Below are positions 1 through 7,385 of a stretch of DNA of 19,052 nt, one piece after another. Location of the stretch: NCBI GenBank assembly GCA_030642635.1, contig DAOWNK010000022.1:1-19052 (forward strand), read 5' to 3'. The notes under the pieces are model-generated. The model was not told the DNA's origin, did not search any database, and saw only the letters and a program-made list of their open reading frames with translations. The translations under genes were made by a program, and so were the position numbers. Position 1 is the first letter of the stretch, and each line of letters begins with the position of its first letter. This DNA is from Pirellulales bacterium (GTDB taxonomy: Bacteria; Planctomycetota; Planctomycetia; Pirellulales; Thermoguttaceae).

Positions 1-123
1 ACACTCTTCAGCCGGCTGATTCTGGACCTGAACCGGGCCTCGGAAGCGGTCCAGCGGAGCATCGCCGAGCTACGCGAGATGGCCGCCGGCCTGAAGGCCG
101 TGTTTCTAGCGTTTTGCACCTAA
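1..123 (+). CDS. C-terminal end of an unidentified protein (partial)
   Basis: The first base starts an open frame of 40 codons that ends in TAA at 121-123. The translation is helix-like, with alternating charged and hydrophobic residues (LILDLNRASEAVQRSIAELR, then a hydrophobic end FLAFCT). This could be an amphipathic or coiled-coil tail. The gene start lies outside the window, so the family cannot be named. It converges on the FAD oxidoreductase gene, whose stop is at 187. The 63 bases between the two stops show no clear terminator hairpin. The reverse strand over this stretch gives no better frame. Only composition supports the call, so confidence is limited. Confidence 0.35.
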   Translation, partial: TLFSRLILDLNRASEAVQRSIAELREMAAGLKAVFLAFCT

Positions 124-186
124 AAACGGAAGAGCCAATATAAAGCATGGCCAAGGCGGTGGCAATGATAACATGCGTCAACGTTT

Positions 187-2676
187 TTAAGAAATTGCGT
201 CAGGCGGATAACACCGGACCTCGTACACACGGGCATCCGGCAGGCCGTTGGTGGCGTCGATTCGCACACGCACCGCCGTGGTACGGACCGGTTGCACTGT
301 GTGCCGACGCCTGCGATGGTAGTTCCCCTCGACCCGAACCATCTCCACCCACCGGCCGGATTGCTTTGCCAGAATCGCATAATCCCGCACACACTCCGGG
401 GCATGAAACAGCGGCGGCATCGCGCTGGGCGAACGGCTCAGATTCGTGTCGAACGTTACCTGAACACAACCGACGGTAACCGGCCGTCTGAACTGCAACT
501 CAACATACTGCGGCAGCTTCTTCGCCGGGTCAGACATCCACGGGTTCGGCCCGCACTCCGGACGGGCGACGCCGTTTACAACGTTTTCCGGCCCGTATGG
601 ATGTACGGTCGGCGAAACCCGCACTGCAAAGGTCTGACATTCATGAAAGGCACCCGGTGCAAACCACCATCGCTCCTCCTTGCGGCAAGCTGCCGAAAGG
701 CCGGCAAGCACCGGATCGGAGTAGGACCATCGTACGCCTTTCGCCTTGGCAATCTCGAGCCAGAACAGCCGTGACTTGCTGCCTGTGTTAAGGTTGAACG
801 AAAACTTTACCCACCGCTTGTCACCGGCCGACAGCGTCGCTTTTGATTCTGCAATCGGGCGCGGGGTGTCCAGTGCCGCAACATCCCAGACGTCTTTCGC
901 CGGGATCAGCCGTGCGCGCAAAGTAACGTTCTTGGAAGTCAGATTTTCAAGATAAACCTCCACGGAATCAAGCCGGGTGTTGTTTATCGGGAAAAGCTGC
1001 GCGGCGGGGCGAACAAGGTCAAAATCCTTCTTGCCAGGCTCGGCGATCAACGCGGCCTGGCTGGAGGCCGTCACCTTGGCGTACCGGGCAAGGTCATCCG
1101 TGTCGTTGTTCGCAAGATGCGGAATGTATACGCCGTCGCGGAGCAGCGCCTGCTGGATTGCGGCAACTTCGCCGCCGGTCAACTCGATCGGTTTCCGCTT
1201 CCGTGCTGCACAAAACGCCGCGGCCGTTCCCGCCGCCTGACCGATCGGCCCTAATGTGCTCTGTACGCGAAGCGAGCAGAACACGACCCGGCTGGCGCTC
1301 ATATCGCGGCCGGCAAAGAACAGGTTCGATACCTCGCCGGCAAACAGGCTGCGCAGCGGCACGCTGTACGGCGCGACCATGCACCGCTCGACCGACACGT
1401 CGTCGAACGACGGTTTTTTATCCAGCACCTGGATGCCCTGTTTCAGGTGATCGTCGATTATCCAACCGCCGAAGCCGATCCGGTCACGATACAGCTTGCG
1501 GCGTTGGATTTCCGGCTGCGTCATCACGTGCGCGCCGACAAACCGTCTCGACTCGCGTTTGCCGGGCACCATGCCGACCCAATCGAGCGCGTAGTTGCGC
1601 AGAGGCTCCTTGTGCTTTTTGCTGTGATTCTTCAGATAGTTCCAGATGCCCAACACGTGTGCGAGCAGCTTGTCGCGGAGTTTTTCATTGTCTGCGATGG
1701 TATCGTCCGGCCATCCCAGTTCGATCCACCAGTAGCCCGACTTGCCGGTGCCCAGCCCGCGGAACCGAAATGCGCCTTCCGAGTCGTACCGCACGGCCCA
1801 GTCCGGGGCATGGAACTCGACCGGCCGGCCGGCGTCTCGGGAACGAAACATCAGCGAGTTGCCCATCGTCCAGTCCCAGCCGGTCTTCGGCGCCAACGAC
1901 TCGCCGTACTGCTGCCGCGGCTCCTGGCCGATCCGAAACGGCACACCGGCCTGTGCGCCGATCAGCCCGTCGCCGGTGCAGTCGACGAACATCTCGGCCG
2001 CAAATCGCAACCGTTTCTCCGTGCCGAGTTGCAGTGCCGTGACCTCGGTAATCCGGTCGCCGTCGGTTACGGTTTCGTAGACGTTGGCGTTCAAAAAGTA
2101 TTCAAGATTAGGCTCACGGCGGACCGCATCGTACAGCGTCAGGTCCCACTGGGCGTTGACCATGCCGGTGCCGGCTGGGTCGTGGCTGCGGGAACGTTCC
2201 TCGGTAATCAACTCGTAGCCGATGCCGGTTTCTACCGCCAACGGGCTGTAGTTGCCGGCGCTGAGGATCGGGATGCGAATCTCGGTGCTGGAATTGCCGC
2301 CGAGCACCGGGCGATTGTGTACCAGTGCCGTGCGTCTGCCGTGTCGTGCCGACGCAACTGCGGCACACACCCCGGCCACCCCGCCGCCGATCACGACGAC
2401 GTCGAAGCGGTGTGACTCTTCTATCAAATCGGTACGTTGGCCCGATGTGTCTTGCGAGGGTTGCGTATCTCGCCCGGCCCCCTCCTTCGCCGATGCCGCG
2501 TCAGTAGGTTGACTCTCAGGTCCATCGCCATTTACTTTGTCGTCCGCTGCGCCCAGCCGGACGTTCAACCCCAGTGCCGCCGCCGAGCCGAGCACCCCGC
2601 CGGCGCCAAGAAATTTTCGGCGTGAAAGCTGTTTGCTGTCATCGTCCGCCGGTTGTTGTTTCGGTTGGTCGTTCAT
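187..2676 (-). CDS. Tat-exported FAD-dependent oxidoreductase (FAD_oxidored family) with C-terminal discoidin-like region
   Basis: The protein has 829 residues from the chosen start. A twin-arginine signal (SRRKFLG, residues 18-24, then a hydrophobic run ending LGAA) predicts export of a folded flavoprotein. After a Gln/Ser/Thr-rich linker, a Rossmann dinucleotide fold begins near residue 91 (FDVVVIGGGVAG), followed by GGNSSTEIRIPI. That motif is typical of the PF12831 FAD-dependent oxidoreductases common in planctomycetes. Further FAD-contact stretches are VDCTGDGLIG and FFAGRDMSAS. The last ~110 residues (ENVVNG, YVELQFRRPVTVG) look like a discoidin/F5-8C-type carbohydrate-binding fold. The ATG at 2676 was chosen because the Tat signal follows it directly; the open frame extends 38 codons further into the upstream gene. 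The upstream GH123-like gene stops only 10 bases away, so the two are probably co-transcribed. The substrate is unknown; sugar oxidation is an inference. Confidence 0.88.
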   Translation of the reverse strand: MNDQPKQQPADDDSKQLSRRKFLGAGGVLGSAAALGLNVRLGAADDKVNGDGPESQPTDAASAKEGAGRDTQPSQDTSGQRTDLIEESHRFDVVVIGGGVAGVCAAVASARHGRRTALVHNRPVLGGNSSTEIRIPILSAGNYSPLAVETGIGYELITEERSRSHDPAGTGMVNAQWDLTLYDAVRREPNLEYFLNANVYETVTDGDRITEVTALQLGTEKRLRFAAEMFVDCTGDGLIGAQAGVPFRIGQEPRQQYGESLAPKTGWDWTMGNSLMFRSRDAGRPVEFHAPDWAVRYDSEGAFRFRGLGTGKSGYWWIELGWPDDTIADNEKLRDKLLAHVLGIWNYLKNHSKKHKEPLRNYALDWVGMVPGKRESRRFVGAHVMTQPEIQRRKLYRDRIGFGGWIIDDHLKQGIQVLDKKPSFDDVSVERCMVAPYSVPLRSLFAGEVSNLFFAGRDMSASRVVFCSLRVQSTLGPIGQAAGTAAAFCAARKRKPIELTGGEVAAIQQALLRDGVYIPHLANNDTDDLARYAKVTASSQAALIAEPGKKDFDLVRPAAQLFPINNTRLDSVEVYLENLTSKNVTLRARLIPAKDVWDVAALDTPRPIAESKATLSAGDKRWVKFSFNLNTGSKSRLFWLEIAKAKGVRWSYSDPVLAGLSAACRKEERWWFAPGAFHECQTFAVRVSPTVHPYGPENVVNGVARPECGPNPWMSDPAKKLPQYVELQFRRPVTVGCVQVTFDTNLSRSPSAMPPLFHAPECVRDYAILAKQSGRWVEMVRVEGNYHRRRRHTVQPVRTTAVRVRIDATNGLPDARVYEVRCYPPDAIS

Positions 2677-2686
2677 GTCGATGTAC

Positions 2687-4438
2687 TCACTTTTGCCCAC
2701 TGAGTGCTTCGAGCAATTCCCTACGTGTTGCACGGAACTGCTCCACGTCGCAGTCGTACTGGTCGAAGTCCAAAACATGTTTTTCCACAAGGCGTTTGGC
2801 TGCCGCGGCGTCTTTCTCGCCTAACATGCTCAAAAGCTCATAGTCGGCGATCCCGTCGCGCATCGCCTCGTGCCGGATCGAGTCGAGCGGCCCATCGCGG
2901 CCGGGATAGACGATCCACGCATCGCCGGCCGGCAGATACGGCGGCCCCGGGTGCGGCTGCGTCGTGTGGGTATACGGGCTGGCGTTATGCGTCCAGTGGT
3001 TGTATCCCCAGTGCAGATAGCCGGTCGCACCGTAACGGTAGTTCATCCAGTGCAAGATGCGGGTCTTTATCAGCCGCTGTTCGATGTACCGGTTCGCATA
3101 CTCGCCTTGCGGAAAGACACACGTATAGAACCAAACTTCGTCGCCGGCACGTTGGCGCTCTTGATAGAAGGCGAAATCCCGATGGAAGTGTTGGAGGATC
3201 GGCACCCAGATGTTGACCTGCCCGACAAATGGATCGGTCAAGTGTCCCGCGTCGAGGATCGGCAACCCTGGGGCGTACTTCCGCACAAGCTGCACCATTG
3301 CCCGATAGCTTTCCACGTGCCTTTCGGACGGCTCGTCGGCCAGATGCTGCACGTACCGGTCCAGCCATCCCTTTTCCTTCAGGTGCTTGACCAGCGCGGG
3401 GAAGTATTGGGCATAGAAGCGGTCCGCCTCGTCGCCGGCCGGATCGATTCCCCATGCACCGACCACCTTTCCATCCACAATCTTGCGAATTTTGACACCC
3501 ATCGGCGATTCCCATCCTTTTATACGCCCTCCGATGTGTCCGCCTTCGATCCGGCCGATCACCCCTTCTTCGATAAAGATATTCACCCAGCGGTCGAAGC
3601 GTGAGAAATCGATCTTCAGCTTGCCGTCCTCGCCGACTGTGAAGTAAGCGAGGTCGAACGGCGAGATTTTTATCACGTTCTGGCGGTGTTCCGCCATGTT
3701 CCGCGCATAGCGGCGGAGCAATGCCCAGTACTCGGGCGAATCCGTCTTGGGCGATATCTTCATGTGCCGCCAGTTCATCGAGAACCAATTCGTCACCCAC
3801 AGCCGCGATTTGCCGACCGTTACGTTGAACACGCGAACGGCCACGGGCATATCGGCCGAAACATCGCTGCCGTCGACGTTTCCGGCAATATGCACTTTTG
3901 CACTATACAGCCCCGGCTGGGCGTCTTGCGGCACTGCTACGGTGATCCAGATCGGCTGTGCTTCGCCGGCCTGCACGTCGATTGCTTTCTCTTCGAGCAG
4001 CGGGTCGGGGAAATCGCCCGGCACCTTGCGCAACGGATCCTTCGGAAGTTTTTGCGTCGGCCGATCCACTGGAACGTATCCGACAAATCGGACCGTAGCC
4101 CCTTTCAACTCGCTTTCTTTTTTCGTCTCCAAAGCCGGTTGGCCTATTTCGGCGTGTAATCCCTGGATCGGTTTTTCGCAGCGTACGACTATCTGCCAGG
4201 TGGCATGTTCACCGCGTGCAACCTCTGCGACGGCTTCACCGGCGACGGGTTTTGCATCGCGAAAGACCTTGACCAACGGATCAACCGACCAAACAGCCAG
4301 CCCGACGTTGTCATCGCCCACCGCCGCAGACGGCCAACCGCAAACGCCGCCGAGCAACACGATCGCAACACATGCGGCCAGTCCCAGCCCGGCCTTATCG
4401 AAACGATCAAGAAATTCACTGCAATTGATGGTAGTCAT
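2687..4438 (-). CDS. Secreted GH123-like / DUF4091 domain protein
   Basis: The protein has 583 residues. Residues 1-40 form an export signal (hydrophobic LGLAACVAIVLLGGVCGW). Residues ~45-205 form a beta-rich N-terminal domain, and ~210-545 a TIM-barrel-like region. The sequence HLADEP (D368, E369) matches the Asp-Glu pair used by GH123 beta-N-acetylgalactosaminidases for substrate-assisted catalysis. The C-terminal block GDAWIVYPG...RHEAMRDGIADYELL (~505-537) is typical of DUF4091. Start choice: ATG at 4438 has AAAGGA about nine bases upstream, while the ATG at 4447 touches that site. It ends 10 bases before the oxidoreductase start, which suggests an operon acting on an amino sugar-containing glycan. 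Activity is inferred from family likeness only; many DUF4091 proteins are uncharacterised. Confidence 0.82.
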   Translation of the reverse strand: MTTINCSEFLDRFDKAGLGLAACVAIVLLGGVCGWPSAAVGDDNVGLAVWSVDPLVKVFRDAKPVAGEAVAEVARGEHATWQIVVRCEKPIQGLHAEIGQPALETKKESELKGATVRFVGYVPVDRPTQKLPKDPLRKVPGDFPDPLLEEKAIDVQAGEAQPIWITVAVPQDAQPGLYSAKVHIAGNVDGSDVSADMPVAVRVFNVTVGKSRLWVTNWFSMNWRHMKISPKTDSPEYWALLRRYARNMAEHRQNVIKISPFDLAYFTVGEDGKLKIDFSRFDRWVNIFIEEGVIGRIEGGHIGGRIKGWESPMGVKIRKIVDGKVVGAWGIDPAGDEADRFYAQYFPALVKHLKEKGWLDRYVQHLADEPSERHVESYRAMVQLVRKYAPGLPILDAGHLTDPFVGQVNIWVPILQHFHRDFAFYQERQRAGDEVWFYTCVFPQGEYANRYIEQRLIKTRILHWMNYRYGATGYLHWGYNHWTHNASPYTHTTQPHPGPPYLPAGDAWIVYPGRDGPLDSIRHEAMRDGIADYELLSMLGEKDAAAAKRLVEKHVLDFDQYDCDVEQFRATRRELLEALSGQK

Positions 4439-4448
4439 GGTAATCATT

Positions 4449-4465
4449 CCTTTATTGTATAAAGG
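4449..4465 (-). promoter_or_regulatory. Small hairpin overlapping the ribosome binding site of the GH123-like gene
   Basis: Seven bases, CCTTTAT, are repeated inverted as ATAAAGG around a three-base loop. On the coding (minus) strand the second arm is the AAAGG of the putative Shine-Dalgarno site for the ATG at 4438. Folding of the leader would hide the site. It is AT-rich and short, so a role in control is only a possibility. Confidence 0.3.
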
Positions 4466-4592
4466 TGGAAGAAACAGATACGCTGGTGGAATGTAGGTAG
4501 GTTTACGGAGTTCTGCAAGGCAGACTACTCCACTGTGATGAACCCTCAGTTTAACGGCTGGGCAAGACGATGTCAACCATGCCGTCGAAAAT

Positions 4593-4614
4593 CCCCCGGA
4601 TTGCAATCCGGGGG
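4593..4614 (-). repeat. 22-base perfect palindrome, copy 1 (possible terminator)
   Basis: CCCCCGGATTG is followed directly by its exact reverse complement. The same 22 bases occur at 14593-14614. Read on the minus strand this copy is preceded by ACG and followed by ATTTTCG; the second copy has the same flanks on the plus strand (with TGG inserted). The orientation matches the gene behind it: the minus-strand aldolase here, the plus-strand lipoprotein there. A 9-bp stem with a TGCA loop and a short T run fits a rho-independent terminator, but the identity of two distant copies also marks it as a dispersed repeat. Confidence 0.6.
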
Positions 4615-4618
4615 CGTT

Positions 4619-4774
4619 GTAACCGTTCACGGGATATGTTCTTCATTGTCGGTTGTAGGCTGGGTCGAGCGCAGCGAGGCCCACTTTCTACATGGCCAAT
4701 AGCAAAACCAACGAAAAGGTGGGCCTCGCTACGCTCGACCCAGCCTACGATTCCCGCATCCCGTGAACGGTTAC
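4619..4774. repeat. Nested inverted repeat, MITE-like or REP-like
   Basis: Outer arms 4619-4635 and 4758-4774 are 17-base exact inverted copies (GTAACCGTTCACGGGAT and its complement). Inside them, 4655-4684 and 4719-4748 form 30-base inverted arms with a single mismatch; the left arm begins GTAGGCTGGGTCGAGC. The central ~34 bases are unpaired. GTAGGCTGGGTCGAGC-type sequences resemble palindromic repeats I recall from many bacterial genomes. No open frame or transposase is present. The remainder of the 4439-4819 gap holds the 22-base palindrome just left of this element and heptamers just right of it; I see no gene there. Confidence 0.8.
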
Positions 4775-4786
4775 GGGGCTTTTAAC

Positions 4787-4817
4787 CGCCTACCATCTAC
4801 CGCCTACCATCTACCGC
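4787..4817 (-). repeat. Heptamer array after the aldolase stop
   Basis: A 14-base unit made of two 7-base parts (CGCCTAC CATCTAC) occurs twice in tandem, followed by CGC. On the coding strand of the aldolase these read as G-rich heptamers (GTAGATG, GTAGGCG) beginning four bases beyond its TGA. This is the only array in the cluster without an obvious inverted partner nearby. Confidence 0.7.
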
Positions 4818-4819
4818 AT

Positions 4820-5788
4820 TCACACGTCGCTGGTCAGCTTGTCGTAGAACTCGGTGTAGCTGTCGCGTTCTTCGCCGGCGCGGGCGGCGATTGCAGTGCG
4901 TGGATGCTGGTTGAGCTGGCCGGTGATGTTGTACTGGACGTACGGGCCCCACTCGACCTGCCGGCTAAGCGGCAGCAGTTGCTCCTCGATCACCTGGTAG
5001 ACGGGCCGGATTTTGAACTTCGGATTTCTGAGGAACCCGATAAGCAGTTCCATGGGGCAATTGCCCGCCCCGCGACCCAGGCCGAGCATCGATGCATCTA
5101 CCCTGTTCGCGCCGTGAATGATCGACTCGATCGTGTTGGCGAACGCCAACTGCTGATTGTTGTGGGCATGGATGCCGACTTCCTTGCCGTCGGACTTGCC
5201 GCATTCGAGGTACTTCTTTACGAGTATCTCGATCTGTTCGGCGTACAGCGAGCCGAAGCTGTCGACCACTACCAGCACGCCGGCCGTGGTCTTCGCGACC
5301 TCCTCCAACACCTGATTTACCTCCTGCTCGGTGTTCGTCGAGACCGCCATCAGGTTGGCCGACACCTCGTAACCCTTATCGGCCGAGTCGTTGATCATAT
5401 CGACCGCCTCGGAGACCTGGTGGGCGTAGAAGGCCACGCGGATCATGTTCAACACGCTGTCGTCTTTGTGCAGTATGTCTGTGGCCCAGTCCGACTTGCC
5501 GGCGTCGGCCATTGCGCACAACTTCAGCGGCGTGTCGTTTTCGCCGACGATCCGCCGGACGTCGTCATCGTCGCAATGCTTCCACGGACCGAACTCATCC
5601 TGGGGAAACATCTTCTTCGACGCCTTGTAGCCGATCTCCATATAGTCAATGCCGGCCTCGACGTTGGCCTGATAAACGGCTCGGACGAACTCGTCGGGGA
5701 ATTTATGGTTGTTGACCAGCCCGCCGTCTCGGATCGTGCAATCCAAAACTTTCAATTCCGGGCGATAGGTAATCCATGGTGCGGTCAT
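4820..5788 (-). CDS. HMGL-like (DRE-TIM) aldolase domain protein
   Basis: The protein has 322 residues. The DRE-TIM signature DCTIRDGG is at residues 16-23, with the Arg-Asp pair (R20, D21) expected to bind the enol intermediate and a divalent metal. HAHN at 207-210 supplies the metal-ligand histidines, and GLGRGAGNCPME (~236-247) is the glycine-rich region seen in 4-hydroxy-2-oxovalerate aldolase-like proteins. It should catalyse a metal-dependent retro-aldol or Claisen-type reaction, but the substrate cannot be read from sequence. The C-terminal communication domain of isopropylmalate or citramalate synthases is absent. The ATG at 5788 is chosen for its clear AAAGGAG seven bases upstream; the frame continues 24 codons into the heptamer array, giving a proline-rich non-domain sequence. 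It lies downstream of hisG on the same strand, although no role in histidine synthesis is known for this family. Confidence 0.8.
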   Translation of the reverse strand: MTAPWITYRPELKVLDCTIRDGGLVNNHKFPDEFVRAVYQANVEAGIDYMEIGYKASKKMFPQDEFGPWKHCDDDDVRRIVGENDTPLKLCAMADAGKSDWATDILHKDDSVLNMIRVAFYAHQVSEAVDMINDSADKGYEVSANLMAVSTNTEQEVNQVLEEVAKTTAGVLVVVDSFGSLYAEQIEILVKKYLECGKSDGKEVGIHAHNNQQLAFANTIESIIHGANRVDASMLGLGRGAGNCPMELLIGFLRNPKFKIRPVYQVIEEQLLPLSRQVEWGPYVQYNITGQLNQHPRTAIAARAGEERDSYTEFYDKLTSDV

Positions 5789-5810
5789 CGGTGTCTCCTT
5801 TGGTGGGTGT

Positions 5811-5877
5811 TCGGGGGTCGGGAATCGGGAATCGGGGGTCGGGGGTCGGGGTTCAAACACCCGATTCCCGATTCCCC
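5811..5877. repeat. Inverted heptamer arrays between hisG and the aldolase
   Basis: The plus strand carries six consecutive 7-base units at 5811-5852 (TCGGGGG or TCGGGAA, last TCGGGGT). After a short spacer come units CCCGATT CCCGATT CCCC at 5860-5877. The two arms are complementary and could form a hairpin. On the minus (coding) strand the array next to the aldolase start is C-rich and the one after the hisG stop is G-rich. Six G-runs of three or more, spaced by two to four bases, also match a G-quadruplex pattern. Confidence 0.8.
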
Positions 5878-5923
5878 ATCCTCACACAATTATCCCTTCC
5901 GCAAAGCGGATTGTCAAATTGCC

Positions 5924-6799
5924 TCAGTCGATCACCTTGTTGAGCGGATATTCGACAATCCCGCGTGCCCCGGCGGATTTAAGCCGTGGAATGATCCGCC
6001 GCACGACCGACTCGTCGAGCACCGTGTTCACGTCTACCCAATCGGAGTCGGACAGGCTGGAGACGGTCGGCCTCTGCAAGGCCGGCAGCAGGGCAAGTAC
6101 TTGCTTGAGCTTTTCGCTCGGCACGTTCATCATCAGCCCGACCTTGCTCTCGGCGGACATGGCGCCCTGGAGCATCAACACGATGTCGTCGATCTTCTGT
6201 TTTTTCCATTGGTCGGCGTATGCCCGATGGTTGGCGATGAAGCGAGTGGTGCTCCGGAGCACCTCGTCGACGATCCGCAGGTTGTTCGCCCGGAGCGAGC
6301 TGCCCGTCTCGGTAACCTCGACGATGGCGTCGGCCAACTGCGGCGGTTTGACCTCGGTGGCGCCCCAACTGAATTCCACCCGGGCGTCTACGCCGTGACG
6401 CTCCAGGTAACTCTTCGTCAGGCCGACCGCCTCGGTGGCGATCCGCTTGCCGTTAAGGTCTTTGACGGTTTTCACCGGCGAGTCCTCCGGCACGCAGAGC
6501 ACCCAGCGGACCGGGCGGCGAGACACCTTCGAGAAGACCAACTCGGCCACCTCGTGCACGTCGGAACCGTTCTCCATAATCCAGTCGTGGCCGGTAAGCC
6601 CCGCGTCCAGCACGCCGTCCTCCACGTAACGCGACATCTCCTGGGCACGGATCAACAGGCACTCGATTTCATCATCGTCGATTGTCGGATAATAACTCCG
6701 GGAGCCGAACGTGATCTTGTAACCGGCCCGGCGAAACAACCCCGCGGTGGCCTCTTGCAGGCTGCCGGCCGGAATACCGAGTTTTAGTAGGTTGGGCAT
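5924..6799 (-). CDS. hisG: ATP phosphoribosyltransferase, long form
   Basis: This enzyme joins ATP and PRPP, the first and usually feedback-controlled step of histidine synthesis, in the cytoplasm. The 291-residue length fits the long, hexameric HisG_L form that works without HisZ. The N-terminal part has the periplasmic-binding-like fold (SYYPTIDDDEIECLLIRAQE, 35-54; DAGLTGHDW, 65-73). The PRPP-loop motif DAIVEVTETGSSLRANNL is at 157-174. Residues ~205-291 correspond to the ACT-like regulatory domain where histidine binds (VGLMMNVP, then GARGIVEYPL near the end). The ATG at 6799 is preceded by AAGG about eight bases away. hisI lies upstream on the same strand, but 194 bases of repeats separate them, so any shared transcript carries a long structured spacer. 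Confidence 0.95.
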   Translation of the reverse strand: MPNLLKLGIPAGSLQEATAGLFRRAGYKITFGSRSYYPTIDDDEIECLLIRAQEMSRYVEDGVLDAGLTGHDWIMENGSDVHEVAELVFSKVSRRPVRWVLCVPEDSPVKTVKDLNGKRIATEAVGLTKSYLERHGVDARVEFSWGATEVKPPQLADAIVEVTETGSSLRANNLRIVDEVLRSTTRFIANHRAYADQWKKQKIDDIVLMLQGAMSAESKVGLMMNVPSEKLKQVLALLPALQRPTVSSLSDSDWVDVNTVLDESVVRRIIPRLKSAGARGIVEYPLNKVID

Positions 6800-6815
6800 G
6801 TTGAGTGCCTTGTGT

Positions 6816-6857
6816 TAGTGGATAGTGGATAGTGGGTAGTGGGTAGTGGGTAGTTGT
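6816..6857. repeat. Heptamer array before hisG
   Basis: Five TAGTGGR units (TAGTGGA twice, TAGTGGG three times) at 6816-6850 are followed by a decayed sixth. On the hisG coding strand they read as C-rich TCCACTA/CCCACTA and begin 16 bases upstream of the start codon. Their inverted partner lies at 6976-6996. Confidence 0.75.
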
Positions 6858-6878
6858 TGGTGCAAACGGTCGGTTATA

Positions 6879-6949
6879 AGTGGCACTGGCGTCTCGCCAG
6901 TGTGGTAAAATTAGGGGTTTTCGACCACCGGCGGGACGCCGGTGCCACT
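6879..6949. repeat. Two-armed cruciform element between hisI and hisG
   Basis: The closing arms AGTGGCAC (6879-6886) and GTGCCACT (6942-6949) are exact inverted copies. Inside are two hairpins: CTGGCG-tct-CGCCAG (about 6886-6900) and CCGGC-ggga-c-GCCGG (about 6928-6942). A TA-rich spacer (GGTAAAATTAGGGG) separates them. The whole element sits inside the two heptamer arrays, so it can be drawn as a cruciform with an additional outer stem. Confidence 0.75.
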
Positions 6950-6975
6950 GCTTCTCAGTTTTGAAATCACTTTTA

Positions 6976-6996
6976 CCCACTACCCACTACCCACTA
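6976..6996. repeat. Heptamer array containing the hisI stop codon
   Basis: Three perfect CCCACTA units occur in tandem. The last three bases (6994-6996) are the hisI stop codon: on the coding strand hisI ends TAT AAA TAG, and that TAG is the first part of the first TAGTGGG heptamer. This array is the inverted partner of 6816-6850. Confidence 0.8.
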
Positions 6997-7383
6997 TTTA
7001 TACACTTCCTTCGGATCGAACACCCGCTCGGCGACCATCTTCAATCCCTCGGGCGTAACCTGCCGGAAGAAACAACTTTTGTATCCTAAGTGGCAGGCGG
7101 CGCCGCCGAGTTGCTCGACTTTCAACAAGATCGTATCGCGGTCGCAGTCCAGATACACGGCCTTGACCTGCTGGATGTTTCCGCTTTGCTCGCCCTTGCG
7201 CCACAGCTTGTTCCGGCTGCGGCTATAGTATACCGCATTGCCGGTCGCCAAGGTCTCGGCGTAGCTCTCGGCGTTCATGTAGGCCAACATCAGCACTTCG
7301 CCGGTCTCGGCGTCTTGTGCGATTGCCGGCAGCAGTCCGCCGCCTTTGGTGAAGTCGGGTTCTGATTCGGGTATTTGCATCAT
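6994..7383 (-). CDS. hisI: Phosphoribosyl-AMP cyclohydrolase (monofunctional)
   Basis: The enzyme opens the adenine ring of phosphoribosyl-AMP, step three of histidine synthesis. The protein has 129 residues, typical for HisI without a fused HisE. Signature stretches are MLAYMNAE (32-39), YYSRSRNKLWRKGEQSG (52-68), the metal-binding LDCDRD (78-83: D79, C80, D81, D83) and the zinc cysteines C97 and C104 in CHLGYKSC. The pyrophosphohydrolase HisE is not in the window. Two adjacent ATGs (7383 and 7380) are possible starts. The upstream one is chosen because the heptamer array ends exactly at it, as it does at hisH. No Shine-Dalgarno site precedes it. The frame extends 29 further codons through the array as a proline-rich sequence, which is unlikely to be translated. 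Confidence 0.93.
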   Translation of the reverse strand: MMQIPESEPDFTKGGGLLPAIAQDAETGEVLMLAYMNAESYAETLATGNAVYYSRSRNKLWRKGEQSGNIQQVKAVYLDCDRDTILLKVEQLGGAACHLGYKSCFFRQVTPEGLKMVAERVFDPKEVYK

Positions 7384-7385
7384 GT

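Noticed and set aside
1447..2415. Plus-strand open frame of 322 codons opposite the FAD oxidoreductase
   Set aside because: It is antisense to the FAD-binding region, with a composition typical of a reverse-strand shadow.
5811..5877. Assembly or sequencing artefact as the source of the heptamer arrays
   Set aside because: Arrays at different junctions have different sequences but the same period and polarity, and touch gene boundaries precisely. An artefact would not follow gene orientation, though raw reads were not available to confirm.
4763..6787. Long plus-strand open frame of 674 codons opposite the aldolase and hisG
   Set aside because: It is antisense to two clearly conserved enzymes, runs through the heptamer array, and shows no domain likeness. 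It is a by-product of GC-rich codon use.
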